Shown here piece by piece: positions 8,105 through 17,052 of a stretch of DNA of 52,645 nt. Source of the stretch: an uncultured Rhodospirillaceae bacterium. GTDB lineage: Bacteria > Pseudomonadota > Alphaproteobacteria > Rhodospirillales > Rhodospirillaceae. The position numbers were made by a program, and so were the translations under genes. The DNA is taken from contig CALSLN010000026.1 of NCBI GenBank assembly GCA_943787205.1, positions 1 through 52,645 of the forward strand, read 5' to 3'. The notes below the pieces were generated by a model. The model saw only the letters and a list, made by a program, of their open reading frames with translations. It did not search any database and was not told the DNA's origin. Positions within the stretch are counted from its first letter, which is position 1; each line of letters starts with the position of its first letter.

Positions 8105-8663
8105 TGGTCGTCTCCTGGCTTAGACGGACCTGTGGCTTTCTGCCCGTGTCGCTCAGTCCTGCTGATAGGCGTCCAACAAGTTGCGGCGTTGAGCAGATGA
8201 AGTGAGAGAGACCCCCAAACGTCAGGTGGAGATTTATCGACCAATCCAAGATAACGGCACCGCGTCCGCCAGCACGAAGCCAGTCAAGTGGAGTTGCATG
8301 CAGTTCTATTGGCTCTTGATGTATCCGGCAGCGTTCGGGCTCGTCAGGATTGAGCATGAAACCATTACCAGTTCTCATAAACCAACAATTCGGTTGAGAA
8401 GGTGACCAGGCGCAAAGATCATCTAAGAACTGCCAAAAGCCAGATGCATGCGAGCCTATGGGACAGACGTAGTAGGGACGCCCTGGCTCACACGGCTGGT
8501 AATATCCACGCTCAATCGAACGGACTTTTTGAACGCCGATCAGTGAACCTCCGGTACCGCACCATACGGCTCGGGGGATGCCAAATGCAGACAGATTTTC
8601 ATAGTGGGATTTCGTATTTTTCTGGTCGGCGGCTACGAACTCACGAAGTAAACAATTACTCAT
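8091..8663 (-). CDS. Hypothetical element protein
   Basis: A 190-residue protein between the AlpA gene and the ATPase. Features include an N-terminal strand pair (FGIPRAVWCGTGG, LIGVQKVRSIERGYYQP), a central WQFLDDLCAWSP segment and the C-terminal DWLRAGGRGAVILDW, which recur in unnamed proteins at the same position in other alphaproteobacterial elements. The ATG at 8663 has GGAGG eight bases upstream; an ATG two codons earlier is too close to it. The start overlaps the AlpA stop by eight bases and the end overlaps the ATPase start, so the three are probably coupled in one transcript. Confidence 0.6.
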   Translation of the reverse strand: MSNCLLREFVAADQKNTKSHYENLSAFGIPRAVWCGTGGSLIGVQKVRSIERGYYQPCEPGRPYYVCPIGSHASGFWQFLDDLCAWSPSQPNCWFMRTGNGFMLNPDEPERCRIHQEPIELHATPLDWLRAGGRGAVILDWSINLHLTFGGLSHFICSTPQLVGRLSAGLSDTGRKPQVRLSQETTNVAA

Positions 8664-8862
8664 CTTCATGTCCTCCCATTTGGGATGGGTCGAACCGATG
8701 CTTCGCAAGAAAAGCGTCTAAATCATTACGGTCATATATAACGCGGCGACCAATACGGAGAAATGCTGGGCCTCCACCAGTTAGTCGCCATTTCTCAAAT
8801 AGGGAAGAAGAGAGTCCGCAATAAGCAGCGGGCATCGCGAGTGATAAGGCGTCGGGATTCAT
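8656..8862 (-). CDS. AlpA-family excisionase / regulator
   Basis: A 68-residue protein with a MerR-like winged helix: MPAAYCGLSSSLFEKWRLTG (helix-turn-helix), GPAFLRIGRRVIYDRNDLDAFL (wing and final helix). This is the usual AlpA/excisionase pattern, which controls integrase expression and directs excision. Its position between the integrase and the replication genes of the element fits. Expression may be controlled by the inverted repeats at 8903-8951 upstream. Confidence 0.8.
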   Translation of the reverse strand: MNPDALSLAMPAAYCGLSSSLFEKWRLTGGGPAFLRIGRRVIYDRNDLDAFLAKHRFDPSQMGGHEDE

Positions 8863-9253
8863 TAGGTATTAGTTCTTGGCTCATCGCATGGCCTCTTTGG
8901 AAAGGCGCAATACGTTTATACGTATCGGAATGCACACAAAGCATTGCGCCTGATTTCGACTATTGAGGTGTTATGCGAAGTTGTTCTTTGAGGGAGTGCC
9001 GTCTCCCACCCGGTTCCGTTACTGGTCTTTACCGGGTGAAGTCCCATGAAAGGGTTGTTTCATTCCGGCAGGGTGCCAAAGGGCTTTGCTTTATTTAGTT
9101 CTGACTCCGCTGAGGGCGGTTGGTCAAAAGCAAGTCAGAGAATCTTCTGTACATTTATCATGATGCCACAGCGTGCATTCGTCAACCATATTTAGTTGCA
9201 TGCAGAACGTGATCTACTAAATGTGGTGCAGAATGTTAGGTCGCGTATGGGCG
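8863..9253. other. Intergenic region between integrase and AlpA genes, with inverted repeats
   Basis: No coding frame is supported here. A 9-bp inverted repeat (AGGCGCAAT at 8903-8911, ATTGCGCCT at 8943-8951) encloses two copies of ATACGT (8910-8915, 8918-8923), the second within the palindrome ATACGTAT. A second inverted repeat lies at 9007-9014 (CACCCGGT) and 9031-9038 (ACCGGGTG). The first lies 40 bp upstream of the AlpA start and is a good candidate operator; the second may be a hairpin or a recombination-protein site. Confidence 0.45.
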
Positions 9254-10499
9254 CTAGAGAACATTATTGGACTCTATTTTAGCTAAGAACTGCCCCCAGG
9301 CAGTGAGTGCTTTCTCTCGCTGAGGTAATAGACGTGCCCGATTATAGATTTGTTGAATCGGTGTGTTTTTGCGCCTGTCGTATGGTTTAGAATCCGATCT
9401 GCAACATCGGCAGATATACGTGGGGTTAGCTTTTCAACCATGTGCTCCACCATCGTTCGTCTTAGATCGTGCAGCCGCCATCCATGCACACCAGAAAGTT
9501 CGTCTACTCGCTTCTTAGCCTTGGAGAAGCCGCTGAACGGTGTTTCTCCAGACTGAGTGAATAACAGGCTGTCACCATCGAGTAGTGGCTTAATCGTTTT
9601 CTCCGCCAGAACAGATAAATGGACGGTGTGCTGCATACCATTCTTGGTCCTGCTGCCTGGAATGACCCAAACAGAGTTTATGAGGTCAATTTCAGAACCC
9701 TTCATCCCGGCAACCTCAGACCGCCGTTGTCCCGTCAGAATAAGTAACTGCAAGATGGGACCGAACGGATAGGAAATGGCTTTAGCTGCTTTCCAGATAC
9801 GCTTTAGCTCAGTGGTGCTAAGGGAGTCTCGTTTAGGAGTAGGAACGTCCAGCGTTATTCCCTCAGCAGGGTTCTCAGGTAGGCGGGTGCTTCTTTGTTG
9901 CTCTGGCAAAGAGGGGGCGTAGAGCTGAATAAAGGTTCTTGGCTACGAATGGAGCTGGACGGGCACTTATCTCATCCAATAAGGCTTGTATTTCTTCGTG
10001 GGTGATTTCTGCTAAGTCCCGCGAACCCCATACGTCATAAGTCTCCCGTTCCAGTAGGCGAGTGGTCTCGGCAATGTAGCGATGGCTCAGACCTTTGGCG
10101 TTCCTGCTGGTAATGAAGACCTCTGCAGCATCCCTAAAGGTCCTGCTCTTGGCCGCTTCTTTGGCCCGCTTTTCGGCCTCTCGTTGATGGCGTCGCTTCT
10201 CTACGGGGTCTTTCTCGTCCCCAGATTTTGCTGCCTGTACTTCTGCTGCTAATTGTTCAGCTCGACGTCGGGCAGCCGTCACCGTCAAAGTGCGGGGATC
10301 GTAGGGGCCTATGGTGAAGCGTTTGGTTGTCCCAGCTCGACCACCGATGCGGGTACTGGTAGATAAACGCCTTTCGCCCTCTAGGAGTGACTTTAAGGCC
10401 GAACCCCTTAAGGGAGCCATCGCCTGTATCCCAAAGGAACTTGTCTCTGTTACCCGGCTTCACAGCTTCAACGATCGCTTTGGTAATACGTCCAGACAT
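9254..10499 (-). pseudogene. Tyrosine recombinase / integrase (phage-type), three frameshifts
   Basis: Three frames join into one integrase of about 415 residues. The N-terminal DUF4102-like domain starts at ATG 10499 (MSGRITKAIVEAVKPG) and the SAM-like core-binding domain is in the second frame (AAEVFITSRNAKGLSHRYIAE). The catalytic domain has Arg in TGQRRSEVAG, HDLRR, and ILNHTTGAKT. The catalytic Tyr lies in a third shift, IYNRARLLPQREKALTAWG, ending at 9254. The shifts are an extra C near 10351-10353, an extra base near 9882-9887, and an extra dinucleotide in the GTGTG run near 9360-9365. The gene sits next to the tRNA-Lys scar, as expected for the element's own integrase. It is inactive unless the shifts are sequence errors. 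Confidence 0.85.
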
Positions 10500-10632
10500 T
10501 AGTTGGCCCGTGATTGCTAGAACTGGATAGTAACGATATAGCAATCACGCTAGATGTAATACCATGAAACCGTGTATGGCCAGATAAGCTATAAAAAGCT
10601 ATATTTTATGCCACTTATGAGTTGGGATGTGG

Positions 10633-10652
10633 CGCAATGAAACGCAATGAAA
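10633..10652 (+). repeat. Two tandem copies of CGCAATGAAA next to the att site
   Basis: A 10-bp unit occurs at 10633-10642 and 10643-10652, ending 13 bp before the tRNA-Lys fragment. Short direct repeats flanking attachment cores are typical arm-type binding sites for tyrosine integrases; this assignment is inferred from position only. Confidence 0.4.
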
Positions 10653-10665
10653 CGTATATCTTCTT

Positions 10666-10711
10666 ACTTTTAATCAGCGGGTCGCAGGTTCGAGTCCTGC
10701 TGGGCTCACCA
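10666..10711 (+). mobile_element. Attachment-site scar: 3' fragment of tRNA-Lys(UUU)
   Basis: The 46 bases start inside the anticodon loop (CTTTTAA, anticodon TTT) and continue through the 3' anticodon stem, variable loop, a perfect T-arm (GCAGG 10684-10688 / CCTGC 10696-10700 with TTCGAGT loop), acceptor strand TGGGCTC, discriminator A and CCA. No 5' half is present: the upstream sequence cannot form the D-arm or pair with the acceptor. Such a fragment arises when an element integrates into a tRNA 3' end and restores the intact tRNA at its other end. With the tRNA on the + strand, the intact copy must lie to the left, so the element covers 1-10711 and beyond. Confidence 0.85.
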
Positions 10712-11403
10712 ATTTCTTCTAATGGATTTCACTGGTTGCAGCGCCATGCGGAGCGGGATCGCTTTCTCATAGTCAGCGCTTAAAACCCACAAGCAGCTGC
10801 GCTGCCGACGTGGATTTATTCATGGCGAAAACTGGAAATATTTCGGTTATTTCGGTCTCACCACTGGCCGGTGATGTGGAAACGACGACTAAAACAACTG
10901 CAATTTAGGTGATTTTGGCTAGCATTATATAGCGAGGGTCGTGTCTTTGGGCTCGCTCGGTGTATGTATAAATAGTAGACTATTATTATAACTGAGTTTG
11001 CTTGTTTTACTCGCATTCATTACCCGGGGCAGCCATGTCTGAAATGCGTGCATAACCGGACTATTCAAGAAGGTCACAAACATTACGCCACACCCGCTTG
11101 CTTCACGTAGTTCGTGTTGCCTATCAAACGATTGAAAGAAAGCAGGTCTAAAGGCGTTCTATTTTCCGAGTATCGTGTGAATAGCGAGTGACCGTTCTAC
11201 CGGGGTTTGCCGGGGAGCGACGGTTCCACGCAAGTCTGCGCCAGATATGCCTCTATAAAGGGAGCGCATGGGTGGCATTACTAAAAGTATTGGATTTCAA
11301 AGCTAAAAATTCTGAGATTAGTTAATTAGGCATATATTAGTTATATAAGGTGCGCGAGTGTATCAGCGCACGACAGTTTTTTTTAATCGGGGGAGAGCTA
11401 AGC
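10712..11403. other. Intergenic region, no gene seen
   Basis: About 690 bp between the element scar and the TonB receptor. No frame of convincing length or composition is present on either strand. The last 120 bp before the receptor are AT-rich, as expected of a promoter region, but no clear -35/-10 pair can be assigned. A short inverted repeat (AATAGT AG ACTATT) occurs near 10970-10985. Confidence 0.5.
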
Positions 11404-13803
11404 ATGCTTAGCAAGAAAAATTTACTAGCAATGACGAGTGTACTCGCATTGTCGGCATTCGCCGGAGAAGCAGCAGCGCAGCAGTTGGCGCTAGAAGAAA
11501 TCGTCGTTACATCGCGTAAGACGAATGAGTCTATTCAGGACATTCCTTTGAGCGTTACGGCGTTCAGTGCTGAGATGATCAGAAACCAGCAAATCACTGA
11601 TATCGAAGACGTGCTTCAGTTCACCCCTGGGGTGCACATGAGCAACCACACGGGTAGCCGTAACAATCCGGCGATCCGGTTCCGCAGTATCGACTCCTCG
11701 TCTGTGCGCAACCAGCAGACATCGTCTGCATTCGTCGATGGCGTTTATCTACCAGGGTCCACACAGTGGGTGTCTATGAACGACGTCGAGCGCGTGGAGG
11801 TCGTCAAAGGCCCTCAGAGCGCCTTCTTCGGCCGGGCCACCTTCGGCGGTGCGATCAACTTCATCACCAAGACACCGGGTAATGAATGGGGCGGCGATGC
11901 GAGTATTATCCTCGGCAATAACAAGCGCGCGGATGCGTGGCTCAGCCTCGAAGGTCCGATCGTTGAAGACAAGCTGTCGATCCGAGTATCCGGTCGGTAT
12001 TACACCTACGATGGCGCCTGGGACAACGAGCACCCCTCCGGCGACAAGCTGGGTGCCCAGCAGACCAACACAGGCAGCATAGCGCTTTACGCTACGCCGT
12101 CTGAAGATATCACCATCAAGTTGCGTCATGTCTATTCAGTAGACGACGATGGCTTGGCCACTCAGTTCTTGGCCAAAGGCGAGAGCAACAATTGCGGACC
12201 ATTTGGGACCGGAACGGCCACATATTATTGTGGAACTCTCAGCCGCGATCTGATCACCAACGGGATTTCGATTGACGTATCGCCCCTGGTGGACACCACG
12301 TTTAAGGACGACTTGGGCCTCGATCGCACAACCCAACTCTCCACTCTGAATGTTGATTGGGATATCGCTGGCTCTGGCTACACATTGACCTCAGTGACCG
12401 GTCGGTACCGCGAGAGCACGGAAGAAATGCGTGAGCTCCTGACCGACGAAATCATGGTCTTCCTGAAATGGAATGACAGATCGTGGTCCCAGGAGGTGCG
12501 TCTGGCATCCCCTCAGGATGAACGGCTGCGTGGGATGGTCGGTGGTTACTATCTCGACCTGACTTACGGCCTGGATGGTCAAAGCGGCTTCCCTTGTCCG
12601 GGCACAGGACCATTCTGCTTTGATCCGACTATCGGAGCAGTGAGTGCAAGAGGCGGCCGTGGCCTGTTCGGGGTCACGCCAACGGTTGCTGAGGGCGTCA
12701 AAAACAAGGCGGTCTTCGGTAGCTTGCAATATGACGTTACCGACCAGTTTACCATTAGCGCCGAGCTGCGGTACGAAGAAGAAACGCTTGAAAACGCATC
12801 TTCGGTGATTCAGGAGGCAATGCCGCTTGATTCTAGCACTGACGCGCTCGCGATCCTTACGGCGCAGCAGTTTGGCGGTGCCGAGATTGACCTGAAAGGT
12901 GAATTCACGGCGTGGTTGCCACGTGTGATCCTCGACTACAAATTGAACGAAGACACCTTGCTCTATGCAAGCTATTCAAAGGGCAACAATCCGGGCGGCT
13001 TCAATCCTGAAGTCATTCAAATGGAGCCCACCGTCGCGTTCCCAGCGTTTAATGCAGCTGAAGGTATCGGCTACAATGTTGAGCAGGCTGGGCTTAAATC
13101 CTACGAGTTTGGTGCCAAGCACAGCCTTGCCGATGGCAGAGGCTACGTGAACGGTGCGGTCTACATCATGAACTGGACCAACCAACGCTTCCGTGGTTTC
13201 ACGAGAAACGTCGACAGTAACGGTGATGGCAGGTTCGTCCTGGGCTCAGACCGTCTCGGCGGACAGATTGATTACAACAGTAACGGCAGCACCAACATCT
13301 GGGGCTTTGAGTTGGCGGGGAGCTACGTGCTCAACGAAAACTGGATCGCCAGCGTGACCTACAACTACAACAAAAGCGACATCCAGGTTTATAACGATGG
13401 CGTTAATTTACGGGTCTACGGCGATGCTGATGCAAGTGGCTTTGAAACAGCCCGCGCACCAGATCATGCTGCCACGTTTGCTCTGGACTTCAACATGGCT
13501 GCCGACGGTATTGGTGGCGGTGACGGTGAGTGGTTCGGTCGCTATGACGCTTGGTATCAGTCCGAAACCTATAACTGGACGGTCAACCTGGCCAAAACAC
13601 AGGCTGCAGTCCTGCACAATCTTCGTGGCGGCTGGCGTAATGACAAGTACAGCGTTACGGCCTGGGTTGAGAACCTGACTGACAGCGACAAAGTGCTGTC
13701 ATCACAACGCACCACGGGCAGCTTCTTGACGGGTACACTGGGCTACCAGTTTACTCTGCCTGAGCCACGCACCTTCGGTGTGACGTTGTCTGCTAGCTTC
13801 TAG
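11404..13803 (+). CDS. TonB-dependent outer-membrane receptor
   Basis: A 799-residue receptor. ATG 11404 follows a GGGAG site and begins a Sec signal peptide (LLAMTSVLALSAFAGEAAAQ). After it come a TonB-box-like LEEIVVTSRK, the plug domain (IPLSVTAFSAEMI, LQFTPGVHM, RVEVVKGPQSAFFGRATFGG) and a beta-barrel ending in an aromatic-terminated strand (FGVTLSASF). It takes up an unknown ligand across the outer membrane using the proton-motive force. No siderophore genes are nearby; the following genes encode exported hydrolases, a flavin oxidase and DUF1838-like proteins, so an organic substrate is more likely than iron. A strong terminator follows, so downstream genes have separate or weak read-through transcription. 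Confidence 0.9.
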   Translation: MLSKKNLLAMTSVLALSAFAGEAAAQQLALEEIVVTSRKTNESIQDIPLSVTAFSAEMIRNQQITDIEDVLQFTPGVHMSNHTGSRNNPAIRFRSIDSSSVRNQQTSSAFVDGVYLPGSTQWVSMNDVERVEVVKGPQSAFFGRATFGGAINFITKTPGNEWGGDASIILGNNKRADAWLSLEGPIVEDKLSIRVSGRYYTYDGAWDNEHPSGDKLGAQQTNTGSIALYATPSEDITIKLRHVYSVDDDGLATQFLAKGESNNCGPFGTGTATYYCGTLSRDLITNGISIDVSPLVDTTFKDDLGLDRTTQLSTLNVDWDIAGSGYTLTSVTGRYRESTEEMRELLTDEIMVFLKWNDRSWSQEVRLASPQDERLRGMVGGYYLDLTYGLDGQSGFPCPGTGPFCFDPTIGAVSARGGRGLFGVTPTVAEGVKNKAVFGSLQYDVTDQFTISAELRYEEETLENASSVIQEAMPLDSSTDALAILTAQQFGGAEIDLKGEFTAWLPRVILDYKLNEDTLLYASYSKGNNPGGFNPEVIQMEPTVAFPAFNAAEGIGYNVEQAGLKSYEFGAKHSLADGRGYVNGAVYIMNWTNQRFRGFTRNVDSNGDGRFVLGSDRLGGQIDYNSNGSTNIWGFELAGSYVLNENWIASVTYNYNKSDIQVYNDGVNLRVYGDADASGFETARAPDHAATFALDFNMAADGIGGGDGEWFGRYDAWYQSETYNWTVNLAKTQAAVLHNLRGGWRNDKYSVTAWVENLTDSDKVLSSQRTTGSFLTGTLGYQFTLPEPRTFGVTLSASF

Positions 13804-13828
13804 TAGACCGCTCTAAGACGAGATCAAG

Positions 13829-13873
13829 AATGGGTGTGTAGGGTTTAAACCTTGCACACCCATTTTCTTTTTC
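13829..13873 (+). terminator. Rho-independent terminator after the TonB receptor
   Basis: AATGGGTGTG (13829-13838) pairs perfectly with CACACCCATT (13855-13864); an inner palindrome GGTTTAAACC extends the stem, and a T-rich tract (TTTTCTTTTTC) follows. Confidence 0.85.
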
Positions 13874-13957
13874 TCATCACGTTTTTTCGATCAAGGCTGT
13901 GTGGGTAGAGCATTCTCTGCCGCTTTAGCTGAGTCACATAAAAAGGACTGTAAAAGC

Positions 13958-14881
13958 ATGGATAATTCCGAGTTTCCTAAAGCGGTAAGTAGGCGTTTAT
14001 TTGGAGGGCTAAGTTTGGCTTCTGCCTCTATTGCTGGCGGGGCCGGACAGGCTCTTGCTAGGCCTCATACAGTTGATGCGCTCAACGGTGATGTCGAACT
14101 GGTAAGGGCGGTGAGAAAGATGCGGTCCAGTACGGACGGCAGGCTTAGAAGCGGCTGGCTTGAGGCCAAGCGATTTTCTTACATTGACGGAGAGATCACG
14201 CCACTGCTCATTCTCTTAGCAGGGACCATCAGCACGTCGCGTGACAATGGTGACGGCACGTTCGACATCAATGTTGTTGAGACCACGTACTACCTTGACG
14301 TCGAGACGGGTGAACTGCTGGATACATTAGCAATGCCCGGAACTGGAAAGGTCGTGAAAGTTCCACTCTATCGGTCGGGCCCGGCCGCCGTAACTGTAAG
14401 CGCTAAGTCGGATATATCAGAATTGGCGACAGGTAAGGAGGGGGTTGTAAGCGAAGATGGGAATGAAGCACCTTCAGCGTTCGCACCGAAGGGTGATGTG
14501 AAGCTTGAGCGATCTGTCGGACCTGCTGTCATTGATGGCAATACGGTTTGGATACAGACAGAAGAGTATGGTCGGGTCTTTCCAACAGATCCAAAAGACG
14601 CCCGCGTTTTTTATAAGGAATCAGCCATTTGGCAAGGCGAGCTGGATGAGCTTGTTGATCCAACAGTTCATGCCGCTTCAGCAAAACTGTCTTATAGCGC
14701 AGCGTCCAGTTGGCGCCCGTGGATGGAGATGGGCGACATACAAGGACACACCATGTCGAGTGGCATCGGCGCGACGTGTAACAGTTTGGCGGAGATGCCG
14801 GAAGAATGGTTGCGCCTCACGGCGATTCATCACCCCGATATTTTAGAAAATCCCGAGGGAGTTCTCAGAGGGGAAACCTGA
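13958..14881 (+). CDS. Tat-exported DUF1838-like protein
   Basis: A 307-residue protein with a twin-arginine signal (SRRLFGGLSLASASIAGGAG) and probable cleavage after ALA. The body shows the pattern of DUF1838 proteins: a FSYIDGEITPLLILLAGT segment, VVETTYYLDVETGELLDTL, GTGKVVKVPL, and a C-terminal WRPWMEMGD. Function of the family is not established. ATG 13958 with AAGGA upstream is chosen over GTG 13901, which would place 19 extra residues before the Tat motif. The stop is five bases before the next gene, indicating an operon. Confidence 0.7.
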   Translation: MDNSEFPKAVSRRLFGGLSLASASIAGGAGQALARPHTVDALNGDVELVRAVRKMRSSTDGRLRSGWLEAKRFSYIDGEITPLLILLAGTISTSRDNGDGTFDINVVETTYYLDVETGELLDTLAMPGTGKVVKVPLYRSGPAAVTVSAKSDISELATGKEGVVSEDGNEAPSAFAPKGDVKLERSVGPAVIDGNTVWIQTEEYGRVFPTDPKDARVFYKESAIWQGELDELVDPTVHAASAKLSYSAASSWRPWMEMGDIQGHTMSSGIGATCNSLAEMPEEWLRLTAIHHPDILENPEGVLRGET

Positions 14882-14886
14882 AGCGG

Positions 14887-16074
14887 ATGAAAAAGTACAT
14901 CCTGACCGCGACTGTTATTCTGCTCGGAGTTTTCGGGGCCGTCATTTATGCTTCGGATGAATGGATTTATATTGATCGGTTCGTAAATCAGCCTGAGAAC
15001 GCGGGCGAATGGCCAGACTCTTTTTACGAACCCACCTACACCATCGGCAGTGGAGACGGAGCGTTCTTTCCGTCCTTTGACGCTGACTTGAACACCATCT
15101 CTCCTGAGGCTTTAGACGCTGCATCGTCTTGGACAGCCGAGCGAAACTCGGTCGCACTGATTGTTCTCCATCGCGGCAAAGTGGCCCTTGAACAGTATTG
15201 GGACGGCGTAGGCCGCCATACCCCCTATAGTGGTCGTGGCATGACCAAGTCTTTGATCGGCATTCTGTACGGGTTTGCTGTCGCGGACGGTGCAGTCGTT
15301 CTTGATGAACCTGCCGCGACGTATTTGCCTGAGTGGCGCAATGACGAACGGTCAAAAATCACGGTCCGTCATCTCCTTGAAAATACAAGTGGGCTTGAGA
15401 ATCCCCCGTTCTCGGATAGTCCCTTCAACAAACAGACGAGACTGGCGTGGGCCCCAGACATTGCGGCTGCTGCGCTTTCGTTTCAAGCAGAGCGCCCCCC
15501 GGGCGAAATTTTTAATGTCTCAAGTGCCAATTCTACTTTGCTAGCGGTCATTCTTCAGCGGGCGACCAATACGCCGGTACTCCAGTATTTCGAAGAACGA
15601 TTGTGGATGCCCCTTGAAGCAGAGAAAGGAATATTTTACGCGGAGCGCCCAGGCGGACGGGCTCACATCGACTGCTGTTTCCGTGCGACACCCGGAGATT
15701 GGGTGCGCCTGGGAAGCATGCTTGCGCACGACGGTATTTACAACGGACAACAAGTCCTGCCGTCCGGTTGGGTGGAAGAAATGACAGCGCCGGGTCGGCA
15801 CTATGAAGCCTATGGGCTGCACATGTGGCGTGGCCAACCGTACAGAGAAGTACGAGAGGTCTACGAAGGGACGGGCATCGGTCACTACCAATCCGAGCCA
15901 TTCCTTGTGGATGACATCCTATTCCTTGAAGGCGGAAGTAACAGAGTGATGTGGGTCAGTCCGTCACTGGATTTGGTAATTCTCCGGTTAGGCAGAACCA
16001 CCGACAAGTGGGACCACTCCTTCATCCCCAACACAATTATTCGTGGCCTCAACCTTATGCAAGGGGGCGGTTAG
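14887..16074 (+). CDS. Exported serine beta-lactamase-fold protein lacking the catalytic Ser
   Basis: This 395-residue protein begins with a hydrophobic anchor or signal (YILTATVILLGVFGAVIYA). The fold of class C beta-lactamase / 6-aminohexanoate hydrolase relatives is clear from VLHRGKVALEQYWDG, LLENTSGLENPP, the YGLHMWRG region and the GGSNRVMWVSPSLDLV segment. The SxxK motif, however, reads GMTK within YSGRGMTKSLIG, so the nucleophile Ser is Gly, and the YxN-type motif reads NVSSAN, with Val in place of Tyr. The lysine is kept. It therefore looks like a pseudoenzyme or one with a changed mechanism. Five bases follow the DUF1838 gene and two bases precede the alpha/beta hydrolase. Confidence 0.8.
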   Translation: MKKYILTATVILLGVFGAVIYASDEWIYIDRFVNQPENAGEWPDSFYEPTYTIGSGDGAFFPSFDADLNTISPEALDAASSWTAERNSVALIVLHRGKVALEQYWDGVGRHTPYSGRGMTKSLIGILYGFAVADGAVVLDEPAATYLPEWRNDERSKITVRHLLENTSGLENPPFSDSPFNKQTRLAWAPDIAAAALSFQAERPPGEIFNVSSANSTLLAVILQRATNTPVLQYFEERLWMPLEAEKGIFYAERPGGRAHIDCCFRATPGDWVRLGSMLAHDGIYNGQQVLPSGWVEEMTAPGRHYEAYGLHMWRGQPYREVREVYEGTGIGHYQSEPFLVDDILFLEGGSNRVMWVSPSLDLVILRLGRTTDKWDHSFIPNTIIRGLNLMQGGG

Positions 16075-16076
16075 CT

Positions 16077-16997
16077 ATGTCGCGTGCCATTCTTTCTTTT
16101 CTTACGCTAATCGTTGCTGGCTTCGTGGCGCCCGTTCAGGCGACGGATCTAGTTTTTTCTGAAGTTTCTGGGGGAGGTAATACGCCCCTGAATGTTGTCG
16201 AATCCGGTTCAAAAGACGGTAAGGAAATTCTGTTCATTCATGGTGTTAGTCAAAGCTACCTGAGTTGGCGCGCGCAACTTTCTTCTGACCAGTTGCAGGC
16301 TTTCCGCATGGTGGCGTTTGATTTGCGCGGCCATGGCAATTCAGCGAAGCCTTGGATGCGCAAAGACTATGAGGACAGTGCGCTTTGGGCAGACGATGTT
16401 GCCGCCGTCATCGCGGCAAAAAAGCTCGTGAAACCATTAGTCGTTGCCTGGTCTTACGGCGGACTCGTGTTGATGGACTACATTCGACACCATGGGACAG
16501 ATAACATTGCTGCGATCAACTTGGTGGCTAACACAGGTGTATTGATCGATCGTATCGAAGACCCAGAATCGAGTGATGAAAAAATCATGAGGCAAATGAT
16601 TGCTAATCAAGTGCGCCAGCAGTCGCCCGATATTGAAGAAAATTTGGCGTCCGTGAGGTTCGCTGTGTCTCTCCTTAGCGAAGCGAACCTCGGAGAGGTG
16701 TGGCAGCAGGATGCCCTGATGGTGACGATGATGACGCCGTCGTATGTCCGTCGGGCGCTCGCAGGAAGAAAAATTAACAACAAGGATCTCGCCGGGCCGT
16801 TAAGCGACATGCCGATCTTGCTTTCTTACGGTGCGAAAGATGGTTCAGTGACTAGCCCTATGGCTGAAGCCTTTCGCTCGATTTACCGACAGACGATTGC
16901 GTCCAAGTACGATGACATAGGGCATTCTCCGTTCGCAGAAAATTCGGAGCGTTTTAATAGAGAATTATTTGAATTCGCTAACTCGATAGGGCGCTGA
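16077..16997 (+). CDS. Secreted alpha/beta hydrolase
   Basis: A 306-residue protein with a Sec signal peptide (ILSFLTLIVAGFVAPVQA). The alpha/beta-hydrolase core is complete: oxyanion HG in LFIHGVSQSYLSW, FDLRGHGNS, nucleophile elbow AWSYGG, acidic YGAKDGSV and the catalytic His in DIGHSPF. It probably hydrolyses an ester, lactone or C-C bond in the periplasm; the substrate is unknown. It starts two bases after the beta-lactamase-like gene and shares its transcript, so it may supply the hydrolytic activity that its neighbour lacks. Confidence 0.8.
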   Translation: MSRAILSFLTLIVAGFVAPVQATDLVFSEVSGGGNTPLNVVESGSKDGKEILFIHGVSQSYLSWRAQLSSDQLQAFRMVAFDLRGHGNSAKPWMRKDYEDSALWADDVAAVIAAKKLVKPLVVAWSYGGLVLMDYIRHHGTDNIAAINLVANTGVLIDRIEDPESSDEKIMRQMIANQVRQQSPDIEENLASVRFAVSLLSEANLGEVWQQDALMVTMMTPSYVRRALAGRKINNKDLAGPLSDMPILLSYGAKDGSVTSPMAEAFRSIYRQTIASKYDDIGHSPFAENSERFNRELFEFANSIGR

Positions 16998-17052
16998 GTC
17001 TTGTCGGGTAAAAATTTAGCATGTTCAATTTTCATGAAAGGACAAAGTTGAG

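Noticed and set aside
10600..10711. Complete tRNA-Lys gene
   Set aside because: Only the 3' part from the anticodon loop is present; nothing upstream can form the D-arm or the 5' acceptor strand.
15541..15901. Two long minus-strand frames inside the beta-lactamase-like gene
   Set aside because: They are antisense shadows of a gene with clear homology.
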